Shown here: piece after piece, positions 48,479-58,678 of the stretch
Layout: every line of letters starts with the position of its first letter
Numbering within the stretch: the first letter of the stretch is position 1
NCBI GenBank assembly: GCA_016719855.1
Contig: JADJYH010000009.1
Location: 1-64,000, forward strand
Length of the DNA: 64,000 nucleotides
Origin: Saprospiraceae bacterium
GTDB lineage: Bacteria; Bacteroidota; Bacteroidia; Chitinophagales; Saprospiraceae
Direction of reading: 5' to 3'
Translations under genes and position numbers: made by a program
The notes under the pieces: generated by a model
Databases searched by the model: none
What the model was told of the DNA's origin: nothing
The model's input: only the letters and a program-made list of their open reading frames with translations

Positions 48479-49069
48479 ATGAAATACTACCTCCTCCTTT
48501 TCTTCTTCGCTTACGGCGTGGTCACGATGGCCGTTCCCTACTGGCGGGTCAAGCGGGCCACAGGCCAAAACGCCTTCATTGTTCCCCGTGACGATTCGGC
48601 GCAGGGCTTCATCGGGCGCATCTTCAAGTTGCTGTTCGGGCTGTCGTTCGTGGTGCTTACAGTGAACGCATTTGCTCCGCAATGGACTGACTACCTGTTG
48701 CCCGCCGATTTTTTGGCGAAACTGGGGATATGGTGGGTTGGCATGGCGTTGCTCCACCTGTCGCTGCTCTTGGTCGTGGTAGCACAGGTGCAGATGGCCC
48801 GCTCATGGCGGGTCGGTTTTGATGAAAAACAACGAACAGCACTCGTTCAGACCGGACTTTTCCGCTACTCCCGCAACCCCGTTTTCGTCGGCATGTTGGC
48901 CACGATGCTCGGTCTGTTCCTCGTACTGCCCAATGCCCTGACGCTGTTGGCCACTGCGCTGACTTGGGTGGTGCTACAAATCCAGGTGCGCATGGAGGAG
49001 GAATATTTGTCGAAGGCACACGGAGCTGCTTATTTGGACTACATGCGCCGGGTGCGCCGCTGGTGTTGA
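48479..49069 (+). CDS. ICMT-like integral membrane methyltransferase
   Basis: 196 aa, intact. Five helices (for example LLLFFFAYGVVTMAVPYW and LLHLSLLLVVVAQVQMA), then the catalytic end: SWRVGFDEKQRTALVQTGLF, RYSRNPVFVGMLATMLGLFL and QVRMEEEYLSKAHGAAYLDY. R-SRNP-F-G and EE-YL---G--Y--Y are the SAM-binding motifs of isoprenylcysteine carboxyl methyltransferase-like proteins. A second, damaged relative is at 15372. Divergent from the GH140-like gene. Confidence 0.8.
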   Translation: MKYYLLLFFFAYGVVTMAVPYWRVKRATGQNAFIVPRDDSAQGFIGRIFKLLFGLSFVVLTVNAFAPQWTDYLLPADFLAKLGIWWVGMALLHLSLLLVVVAQVQMARSWRVGFDEKQRTALVQTGLFRYSRNPVFVGMLATMLGLFLVLPNALTLLATALTWVVLQIQVRMEEEYLSKAHGAAYLDYMRRVRRWC

Positions 49070-49250
49070 TTGCTCAAAAATTTGATGCGCTTTTTAGAAC
49101 AAAAATCGGTTTTGGGCCTTTGTCAAAAGTATTTTTCGCTAAAAACAAAAAATTGCCCTACCCATGCCGCATTTTGTCTTGCTTGTTCGTTAGGTGAAAG
49201 TGCGTTTGGCGCAATTTTTTCCAATCAAAACCAAATAGAAAAAGCTCTGC

Positions 49251-49661
49251 ATGGCTATCCACTGGAATACAGAAAAATTGAACAAGGAACTGGGCCGAAT
49301 TGACGGTGCCATTTTGGCGGGACGCTATAACCTCGCTATGAAGTTGGCGCACCGAAGCCTGAAGCAGTATTATGGCACCTACATCGCTACGCACAACATT
49401 CCGGTCGAGCAGATGAAGGCCGACAACGTGCGGGCCATGGCCATTTATATTTGCCGCCACCTGATGGCGCACTTCCGCAAGTACGAAATCCCCTACAACG
49501 AGCGCCGCCTCATGTTCATCACCTTAGTGAGCAACGTGATTTTCCTGACCACCATGAGCCTCTATTCCGAGGACGACTACCTGATTGACAAGGCGACCGC
49601 CACCTACGCACGGGAGAACGTGGACAGCATCATCTCCTACCTGATGCGCTACTTGGGCTGA
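49251..49661 (+). CDS. Conserved hypothetical, all-helical
   Basis: 136 aa, intact: MAIHWNTEKLNKELGRIDGA, LAMKLAHRSLKQYYGTYIAT, MAIYICRHLMAHFRKYEIPY and ENVDSIISYLMRYLG. Predominantly helical, with a helical bundle resembling the C-terminal part of abortive-infection/HEPN-like proteins, but no RX4-6H motif is clear. Function unknown. It precedes the LVIVD protein by about 110 bp. Confidence 0.55.
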   Translation: MAIHWNTEKLNKELGRIDGAILAGRYNLAMKLAHRSLKQYYGTYIATHNIPVEQMKADNVRAMAIYICRHLMAHFRKYEIPYNERRLMFITLVSNVIFLTTMSLYSEDDYLIDKATATYARENVDSIISYLMRYLG

Positions 49662-49774
49662 TTTTTTCTGACAGCAACTGCTGAATTCGTGTTTTGTCAC
49701 TTCGTGACACTGGTTTCGTTTTTAAATGGCGAACTTGCGCCCCGTTGTTTCACCAAAAAAGAAAATGTGATTTT

Positions 49775-51722
49775 ATGAAAAGAGCAATACCACTTATTTG
49801 CTTCGCAATACTCCCGCTCTCGCTTTGCCTCGGCCAGGCCACACAAGCTACCTTGCTCGACAACTGGCACGATGACAGCATCGTGCCGACCTCATCGTAC
49901 AACAACCGGTACAACGAGTGCTGGGGCTTCGCCATCAATGGCCACGAGTACGGCGTCATCGGCTCCACGGCGGGCATCCACATCGTGGACGTGACTGAGC
50001 CAACCGATGTCTTTGAAGCCTTTCGGGTGAACGGTGCCTCCTCTGGTACAAACCTGATACACCGCGACATGAAGGACTACAACGGCTACCTCTACTGCGT
50101 GGCCGACGAAGGGCCCAGCAAGTTGCAAATCATTGACTTGCACGACCTGCCCAACAGCGTGACGCAGGTGTACAGCTCCAACGAGTTCGTGACCACCTCC
50201 CACAACCTCTACATTGATACCTCGCAGCAGCGCCTTTACTTGCTTGGTGCTGGCGGTTCCACAAAAGTGCTTGACATCTCCAACCCGGCGCAGCCTGTGC
50301 TGCTGGCCACCTATCCCAACGCCAACTACTACATGCCCTACACCCACGACGGGTTCATCAAGGACAATATCGGGTATTTCAACTGCGGTGGCTCTGGTTT
50401 TTGGATCATAGACTTCACCAACCCGTTAGCCCCGGTCACGCTGTCCACGCTGACGTCCTACTCTGACGCTGGCTACAACCACTCGGGTTGGCTGACCGAG
50501 GACGGCAATTATTACATCCTCTGCGATGAAACGCACGGGGCGAGGGTGAAGGTGTTAGACATCACCGACCCTACCGAACCACTGGAAGTAGCCACCATCG
50601 AGCCGGGCAACTGGACCAATGAGATTCCGCACAACGTGCTAGTGCGGGGCAACTACGCCTACTTTTCCTACTATTTCGACGGCCTTGAGGTTTGGGACAT
50701 TTCCAATCCTCTGAACCCACAGCGGGCCTACTACTACGACACTTACCGCGGGTACAAATGTGCCATCCTACGCAGGTGCTTGGGGTGTGAACCCCAATTT
50801 GCCGAGCGGCAACATCTTGATTGGAGACATGCAGGGAGGCCTTTTCATCTTCGCCAGCGTGGACGGTGTGCCGAACCTCAACATCATCCCAAGTCAGGAC
50901 GAGTTCAGTATTTGTTTGGGTGAAACAGTGACGTTCAACCTAACCATCGGCAATGGGTTTACCTCCAATGTTACCTTGAGCGTGGGCGCTGGCAGCCTGC
51001 CAGCCGACGTGCAGTTCAGCCAAAACCCGGCACAGCCCGGCAGCACCGTGCAGGTGACGGTGAGCAACATCGCCTCCACGCAGGGCGTGGCCAATGATTT
51101 GGTAATTGTGGCAAACGACGGCGTGGAGGGCAACTCGACGGACGTTGCCATCGCCGTCGCAGAGGCACCTGTCGCCCCGGGACAAACTTTGCCAGCCGAA
51201 AATGCAACAGCCGTGCCGGTGAACGCCAACTTTGAATGGCAGGCTGTGGCCGGTGCCACGAGCTACAAGCTGCAAGTGGCCGACGACCTCGCTGCCTTTG
51301 ACGCCAACATTGTGTACAGCGCCAACACGGCGGCCACCAGCTTTACCTTGTCGAACAACCTTACGACTGGGAAAACCTACTATTGGCGGGTCAGCTCTAA
51401 AAACGAATGTGGCCAAACCCCTTCTGCCATTCGCACCTTTACGACGGATGGCGTAAATGCAGTGGGGAGCTTGGAGGGAGTTTCCTTAACCGTCTTCCCC
51501 AATCCCGCAAAGGAATATGTGATGGTGTCCAGCACAGCACCGATGCCAAGGAGCGCCAGTTTGTCGCTTGTGGCAACGACTGGTCAGGTGCTGTTCCAGC
51601 GGGAATTTCCGATTGGTGCTACCAACATCGCTTTGCCTGTGGGCGATTATCCGGCTGGCGTTTATTTCCTAAAAATGGCATCGGAGAAAGAAGTACTGGT
51701 GCAAAAAATCGTTGTGGAATAG
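49775..51722 (+). CDS. Secreted choice-of-anchor B (LVIVD repeat) protein with Fn3-like domain and T9SS sorting domain
   Basis: About 649 aa, one shift near 50765. Signal peptide MKRAIPLICFAILPLSLCLG. The LVIVD/choice-of-anchor B propeller reads YGVIGSTAGIHIVDVTEPTD, LIHRDMKDYNGYLYCVADEG, LQIIDLHDLP, STKVLDISNPAQPVLL, FWIIDFTNPLAPVTL, VKVLDITDPTEPLEV and LEVWDISNPLNPQRA. After DGVPNLNIIP there is an Ig-like domain and a Fn3-like module (FEWQAVAGATSYKLQVADDL ... YYWRVSSKNECG). The end TVFPNPAKEYVMV ... YPAGVYFLKMAS is the T9SS type A sorting domain. Confidence 0.85.
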
Positions 51723-51724
51723 CA

Positions 51725-51795
51725 TTTAAAGCCGGGCAGCGAATTTTTTAAGAAAAAAAACTCGTTTGACGTACATCTTTCGCCGCCCGGCTTTA
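51725..51795. repeat. 12-bp inverted repeat flanking a short AT-rich spacer
   Basis: TTAAAGCCGGGC (51725-51736) pairs with GCCCGGCTTTAA (51784-51795), between the T9SS gene stop and tRNA-Gly. Could act as a long-loop terminator or a processing signal. Confidence 0.55.
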
Positions 51796-51816
51796 ATTTC
51801 GCCTCGACAATACATT

Positions 51817-51889
51817 GCGGAAGTAGCTCAGTTGGTAGAGCATCAGCTTCCCAAGCTGAGGGCCGTGGGTTCGAATCCCATTTTCCGCT
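51817..51889 (+). tRNA. tRNA-Gly (anticodon CCC)
   Basis: 73-nt cloverleaf: acceptor GCGGAAG pairs with TTTCCGC (one G-U), D arm with AGCTCAGTTGGTAGAGC, anticodon stem TCAGC/GCTGA with loop TTCCCAA giving CCC, and T arm GTGGGTTCGAATCCCAT. CCA is not encoded. It borders the giant-protein operon, whose last gene ends 49 bp downstream on the other strand. Confidence 0.92.
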
Positions 51890-51938
51890 CGATGAAAATC
51901 AAGGACTTGCGAAGTGAAATTCGTGGGTCTTTTTTTGT

Positions 51939-53712
51939 TTACCCAACCTCCTTCACCTGGTCAAACCCCAACCCGCTAGACCCTTCGCCCTTGCCCGTCA
52001 GCTTCCGCTTCCCAATCCAGACGAACGTCTTGCCACCGTACCACCGGGTGCGTTGATAGCTGCGGGTAACCAATGCTCCCGCCCTTGGCACCTCCTCTTC
52101 GTGTATGAAAAACGGTGCAGGTTGGTCCAAAATCTTCCCCTTGAACCGCTTTACGCCCGGCATCTTCGCCCGTTGCAGCCGAATTTGGCGGTTGCTACCG
52201 GGGTTGTGTACGGGGGCAAATGGAATCCAGTTATAGGGTACTTCCGTGCCCAACACGTAACGAATTTTCGCCTCGGTGTCGTGGAAAACGGGCGGTACGG
52301 GATGCTCCTCTTCCCGCAATCGGGCTGCCGTTTCGTGGCCACTGATGCCCTCGCCCAACGCAGAAGGCAGGATGGATTCCACGGCCCAAACCATGTTGGC
52401 CATCTCGTCCCGCAGGAAGTTGACCTTTTCGAGCGGCGGGCTTTCCATCAGCTTGTCCACCGTCGGTGGGATGAAAAGGCGGTGGTCGCTCATATCGCCT
52501 TCGGCGGTGGTGTGCAGGTTGAACAAGTTCCAGCGCTGCCAGTCCTCGTCCGTGCCCTGCCCTGCCGCACGAACCAACAGGCGTTCACCAAAAACGTCGG
52601 TCACCACGATGCCCAGCACATCCGTCATCGTCCCAACCTCAAGGTTGAAGGGCACGATGCACCAGTCGTTTGAATAAATCAGGGCAAACTCGGTGAGCAG
52701 CAGTTTTGCTACGTCGGTGGTGTTGGCGGTCACATCGGCGAACTCGGTTTTGTAATTCTCCATCTCCCAGTAACGGGGCAGCGGCATTCCGCCAAAAGAA
52801 ACGGGAGCGGGGATAAAAGAGAGCCTTTTTTTCACTTCTTTCGGAGCCGGGATGGTGGCTCCAGTCTGGTCGTTCAGCGTCGCATTCGCTTGATTATCAA
52901 TGTCAAACGAATACCAATCCAAACTCCCCTGGGCGTATTGCTCGGCGAAGAGAACGGTTTTTTGGTTGGCCTCGTCTTCCGTTGCAGCAGCGAACTGGTA
53001 CTCCAAATAAGGCGGTTTCCAGGCATCATCGGCGGCGTTTTCGGGCTGACTGAACAGGGTTTTGAAATATTCAGCCAGCTTGACACCTGCTGTTTTCAAT
53101 TCCGTTTTCACGTTGGCATCCAGCACAGCGGCGTCCACTTTTCCGTCGAAACTGCCAGCCGCTGCGTCCTGTGCCACCTCGAACCCATCGAAACTCCTGT
53201 CCATCGCCAAGTCGTGCATTTGCTCCGACTCCCGGTGCAGCAGCGTTTCCAGATTCACCACCACGGAATATTCCGTGCGCAGCCAACTTTTGGCAGCCTT
53301 CTGTTCGTCGGGTGTCAGGTTCTTTTTTCAGCAATTTTAACAAGTAGCGGGACATCAACAGTTGTGTTCCCAAGTCTCCCGGCACAGGCTCCCGCTCCAC
53401 GTGCGCTTCCAGTGGCAACGCATCGGAATACCCCGTGGCAGCCGTACGGTCAAGGGCGTAGCGGTTGAGGTAGCAATGCTTGGTAAGCACGTCGGCGCTT
53501 ATGGGTGAGCCAGCGTCTTCGCCCCCAAATTCTCCAAACTGCCATTGGCGGCTCAAGAACCAAAGCGGGTCACGCACCTCCGCACGGAGGCTACGGCTAA
53601 AATCCTCCTTTCGTGGATTGCCCTCCAACCGGTTCCAGCCACGGATGAGCGGACGGGGTTTCGGGCGAAACGCCTCTGCAATTTGAATAGAAATATCGTC
53701 GAAGAAGCCCAT
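51939..53712 (-). CDS. Large conserved protein D of the four-gene operon, one frameshift
   Basis: About 590 aa, last gene of the operon. N-terminus MGFFDDISIQIAEAF with RGWNRLEGNPRKEDFSRSLR and AEVRDPLWFLSRQWQFGEFG, GEDAGSPISA. After a one-base change in the A-run near 53327 it continues with PDEQKAAKSWLRTEYS, then FIPAPVSFGGMPLPRYWEME, LTEFALIYSNDWCIVPFNLE, IVVTDVFGERLLV and PPVFHDTEAKIRYVLG. These blocks (DPLW-LSRQWQFGE and SFGGMP--RYWE with YSNDW) recur in large proteins of many bacteria in my memory, always uncharacterised. No signal peptide, membrane helix or catalytic motif. Follows a 27-bp palindrome in the intergenic gap. Confidence 0.7.
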
Positions 53713-53727
53713 GTTTTTTGCTTTTTA

Positions 53728-53807
53728 GTAGTCGCCAAATTTATTTGGCAGACTGTTTTGCGAGTATAAAATACATTTGGAGTCTGCCAAATAAATTTGG
53801 CGACTAC
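53728..53807. repeat. Nested palindromic element (perfect 27-bp inverted repeat)
   Basis: Arms 53728-53754 and 53781-53807 are exact reverse complements; each contains GCCAAAT-TTA-TTTGGC type self-complementarity. Spacer 26 nt. It fills the gap between operon proteins C and D. Confidence 0.85.
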
Positions 53808-53809
53808 AT

Positions 53810-56800
53810 TTACGCTGACCCAACAAACTCGGGGTCAATCCCCGCCCGAACGATAACGTTGTGTGCCCAAATTGTCCTGAAATTGAAGTTCGTAAACTCG
53901 GTCATTATGGTTGGCAATGTTTGGAACGTCGGCCCCGCCAGCAGTTGATTGGGTTCAACGGCTCGCATTTTCGAGCGGTCAAGCGTATCGTTCAGGATGG
54001 CGATGAGGTCGTCCCAAGTCCAATGCCCCTTGATTTGTGGCGGCACGGCGAGCAGCAGCGCTTGCGGCGGCATGGCGTTCGGGCGGTTGAAATGGAAGCT
54101 GATGCCAGCATTTACCTCCCGCTCCGGCACCAATTCTGTCCAGTCGTCCAGCACCAGTCCGCAGCAATTGGCGGAAGGTTGAAACGGCTCGGCACTGTGC
54201 AGCATGATGGAGGTGGTGTCGTTTCTCAGTTCGTAATCCTCTCCGAATTCCTTCCCAATCCAGCGGCCAGCCGCATCGAACGGCAACTGAATGGGCGACA
54301 GGTCGAAACTGCTGTCCAACAACAAATCGTGCGTGGTGGCGAGGGTGGTCAGGTTGCCCATTTTTTCCCGCACCTTGCCGATGCCTTGCAGCCAGGTTTC
54401 CACTTCCAGTTCGTCCGGTTCAATGTTTTGTGCAAGACAGGCTTGCAACTCAACGGCGTTGTGAGCATTGAAAAACGGCAGTGCCACGAAGCTCTGGTTG
54501 AGCAGTATTTTGGCTGCTTGGCCATAGTTTGAAATGGCGGTGTCAATGGCGTTCGCCCGCTCGGTGGGCTTCCAATTTGGGTCAAAAACGACGGCATCCA
54601 GCAGCTTGCCATCCTCCACTTCCTTCAGCCTTTTCTGCATGATTTTCAAAACCGCCTGCACCTGCCCGACCAGTGATTCCAGCGGCGTCCGGTCAAAACC
54701 GCTGACCGAACCCGGCAGCGCTTCCGGCAGGGCCAGTGCCACCAGCGGCAACAATCGCTGGCGGATATTGTCCAGCCGCCCCTCCCAAGCCGCTTCGATG
54801 ACATGGTCGGGGTCGTCCAAGTACGCTTGGTACGGTGCTTCGATTTGTGTTTTGTAAAAATTGGCCAGCCCAGCCCCGGCCTCGTTGGTTTGGCTTTTCA
54901 GTTGGTCAGCAATTGCTTGAACCCGCAAGCGGAATGCCTCCAAATCGGCGAAATAACCCCTCGGATTGTCCGGCTGCGCCTTCTGACCTTCGATGCCCGT
55001 CATCAAATCCTGGGCATGTAGCGGACGTGCCTCCGTGATGACCCGCCGCAGCGAACGCATCAACGGTTGGAGTTGGTGTAGCGGCAATTTTCCAGCACCC
55101 ACTTTTTTGAAATCAAGTTTCAGTTCATCGCCTTCCGCCAAGTTCTCCAGGAATTTTTATCTGGTGGATCAGGTAGCGCTCCAGCTCTGAGGACTGGTCG
55201 CCGAGGTGGTTGCCCGCCATCAGCACGAGGTCAATCGGCTGTAAATCAAAGACTTGCGCCAGCATTTTTTCTTCAGGCATACCACCTGCTTTTTCGATTT
55301 CAAACGCAACGCTGGCAGGTGTCGGAAGCATTTGGGCGAGCCAGTCGTTGACGGGGGCGTTGGCGGTGGAGCGCACGGTGACGTTGCCCCAACCCGCAGC
55401 ACCAGCACCAGCTCCTGGCCTGAACGTGAGGGCCACCCGGTGGGTGATGTTTTTGCCGTTGCGGGGCGTCTTCACGAAGTCGGGTTCTGGCGGTGTTTTG
55501 CCTTCGGAAATAGCCTGCACCATTCCACCTGCCCGCTCGTAGTTGCCCTGCACCACTTGGTACACACTCTCCGTCAGGGCGAGGTCGCCCACAGCGTCAA
55601 GCGAGGCAGCGAGGCGGTCAATTTCCTTTATCACAGCCGTTGCCTTGTTCGTTCCAGCGGCAGGTAGCCCGTTCGGATTAGCAGGCTGCACGGGCAGGCC
55701 GTAGGGATAGGTTTTCCCCCTGACGAAATGCAGCAGGTCATAACCGTTCACAACGTTGTTGGCCTCCACCGCTTCGGCGGCAGTGCCGTCTGGTTTTTCG
55801 GATAATTTGCCAGAAATGAACGGGAACTTGTCCCGCAGGGCATAAATGTACTCGTCAAGCTCCAGTCCTTCGGCGTTGTCGTGCAGGCCCCGTTCGAGCT
55901 GGTAGCCAAGCAAGGCGGCGAGGTTTTGCCCATTGCGCATGCCTTCCAGCAGACTGAGGGCAGTGCGCACCCGGCGGCTCGACAGGTTCACAGAAAACGG
56001 CGAATTGTTCGTCCGGTTTGAATGGCTGAGGTAGGCATTGCGCAGCACAGCGGCTGTCACCGCATGGCTCATGGAGGGGGCGAGGACGTAGCCACCATTG
56101 GCCGGGTCTTCTACCACGGGAGCTTTGTCAGATGACTGAAATTCTTTGGGAAAAGTGGATGGTCGCACTGGCGTAGGCGGTGCGGTGCGTGGCCGCAGGT
56201 CTTCCACCCAACCGTAAGCACCGAGGTATGTGCCCCGGTTATAGTTGGGCATCCCTTCCTCGAATGTGCACCGGGTTGTAAACGCTGGGTGTTGAGGCGG
56301 TCTTGAAAAATGCCCGTTATCCAAGCGTCCATGCGGTAGCTGCACAGGTCCACATGCTCTGCGAACAACCTTTCGAGCCGTGCGGTCGGCAGGTTAGCGA
56401 GCTTTTCCACTGCCCGACGATGGTGGAGCATTGGAGAAAAACTGGGGTGAAAATCGTCGCCGATGGGCAAACGGAGTTGGTGCAAAATCTGTTCGCCAAT
56501 GGCAACACCGCCACTTTGAGGCACGGTGACGTTGAGCAAATCCCGATTCGAGATATGCTTTTCGCCGTTCATGTTGAGCAAACGGGGGTTGTTGGGCACG
56601 GCTGTGACGAGTTTTTCCGCCAAAATCCAGCGCTTGCCTGTGTTGGCCAATTCGTTCAGGAACGCTTGCCTAAGCAGCATGTACAGCAGCGCTTTTGGGG
56701 GTGAAACGCCTTTTTCCAACTCGTTGACGAACTGCTCCCGTTCGATGATATGCTTCGAGGAGTTCAGCAACCAGTGGATGTAGTTACGGCGGTCTTCGCC

Positions 56801-58677
56801 ATTTTTGAAATAAGGGCGAATGCCGTCCGTCTCCGAAAGCGGCAAGTCGGGGTCGCCGTCCACAACGGGGCCGTAAAGGTGTTCCCGGTTTTTAAAAAAG
56901 GTTATCTGATTGATTTGCAGGTCATTGAACCCAGCCAAACCAACGGCAGCCAACTGCCCCGCCTTAGTGGCTTTCATGTTTTCCCAAGTGGGCCGAAAGA
57001 ACAGCCAATTCAAGCCGTAATAATTGTAGTAGTTCCAGACGTATTCGTCCACTCCTGCTTTTCTTGAAAAATAATCGGTGGAAGTGGCTTCCAAACCTAA
57101 AATTTCGAGCAGCCGCTGGAACGGCTCGTTCTTGTCGCCCGCATGTTTGACGGAAGCCGCTGCTTGCCTCCAAAAACCTGATAAAATGCGGATCCGCATC
57201 AAAAGGTTATTGTAAAATTTTTCCTGTCGGATGTGTTCGCCCTGGCTCCATTGCCAACGGCCAAGGTCGCTCGTCACCAGCACGCCGTAAGGCTGGCTGC
57301 CCACCCGGAAGGCTGGAATCTGACCTCGACCAGTAACATTTGACTGGAAAAACCCCTGCAAAAGATTCCTCGTGTTGTCGTCAAATGCCTCACCCACCAT
57401 GTCCTTCAAAAAATCGCCGAGGGTAGCGGGGTAGAGCGCCGTGTTCATCGCAATGGCCTCGGCCACGTCCGATGTGGCGGCATTTTCAATAGGCGCCACC
57501 GATTCATATTCGATGCCGAGCGCTTCGGCAAACCGTTGGCCATCCTGCTTCAAATGGTGTTGGTGCGTTAATCGCCAGTTGTTGACGTTGGCCGGGTTGT
57601 CCAGCGCCTGAAAGCTTTTTTCGTTGGATGGGTCAAAACTGTTGAAGCCGGAAGGCACGTCCTCGCTGTTATTGGTCGCCGTGCCCTGCGGAAGAAAAGC
57701 AATGCCCCCCGTGTAGCGATGGTCGTTCAGCAAGCCTTCCACTAGTTGCTTGGATTCAAAATCATCGGAAGAAAGGCGCAGTCCCAGCACCACCACTCGG
57801 TCGAAGCCCGTGCGGTGCCAAGGGTCTGGCAGCGGGATGCGCACACCCATGCCCACCTCCACCGCTTTGTCAAAATCGGAAAGCCACGCCATGCCGGGGT
57901 CGAGCTTGAGTTCGCCCGTCACGGGGTCGCGCCCGAATTCTCCCTCCAACTGCGCCGGGTCGGGGCCAAGAATCAGTGTATCTGGCACGAGCGCACCGAC
58001 GACAGGCGGCAGCGCCTGCACAAAATTGGCACCTTGTTTTTGGAGGGTCGTCACGACAAATCGGTCAGGCATCACCTTAGTTCGGGGGGCGAGCGTCCAA
58101 CCAGATGCTTTGGTTTCTAATGGCTCGAATTCCAGTTCCTCAATGTCATTCAAGATGTCTTCGTTCCAGTTGATGGGCCTGGTTTTCCTCGCAATCCACA
58201 AGCTACGGTGCGGGTTGAAGCGGCTGGCAAGGGCGTTCCAGGCGCCACGCTTGGCATTTTCAAAGTCGTCCACCGAGGCTGGCTGTCGGATGGTCTCCCA
58301 AATGCTGGTCCAATATTTTTGCCCTGCTTCCACCTCCGAGTCCATCAGTTCTTCTTCGTGGCTGCTCACGGCAACCGTGTCCGGGAAAAAACGTACCCAC
58401 AACTCGTTGCCACCGTTGGCGTTTTTGGCAAATTTGGTTTCCACCTTCACTGGCAGCAACAGGAACGGCGTGTTGTCAGGTAGTTGCTCCAACAGTTGCC
58501 AGGGCTTTGGTCGAGCATGCCCTGGGCGTTGTGGTTGTCGCCTTGGCGTTCCAGTTGGTCAATCTGCTTGTCCAATTTTTGCGCCTGTTGCTGATTGCGC
58601 CGAAGGTTGGCCTCCGTGCCGTCACGGTCACTTCGGAGCGACCGCAATTGCTGTTGTATGTCTTTTAAATCAGCCAT
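53810..58677 (-). CDS. Giant conserved protein C of the four-gene operon, frameshifted
   Basis: About 1,620 aa. Starts MADLKDIQQQLRSLRSDRDG with an N-terminal coiled coil, then (shift near 58490) LPDNTPFLLLPVKVETKFAK, LWVRFFPDTVAVSSHEEELM, GFDRVVVLGLRLSSDDF, RVGSQPYGVLVTSDLGRWQW. After a shift near 56290: TFEEGMPNYNRGTYLGAYGW, VNLSSRRVRTALSLLEGMRN, LALTESVYQVVQGNYERAGG. After a shift in the A-run near 55150: LHSAEPFQPSANCCGLVLDD, WTELVPEREVNAGISFHFNR and LLLAVPPQIKGHWTWDDLIA. No known domain, no signal peptide. Starts 1 nt after the stop of protein B, so it is translationally coupled. Confidence 0.7.
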
Positions 58678-58678
58678 T

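Noticed and set aside
51817..51889. Integration site of a genomic island at tRNA-Gly
   Set aside because: No integrase and no second copy of the tRNA 3' end is visible within the window.
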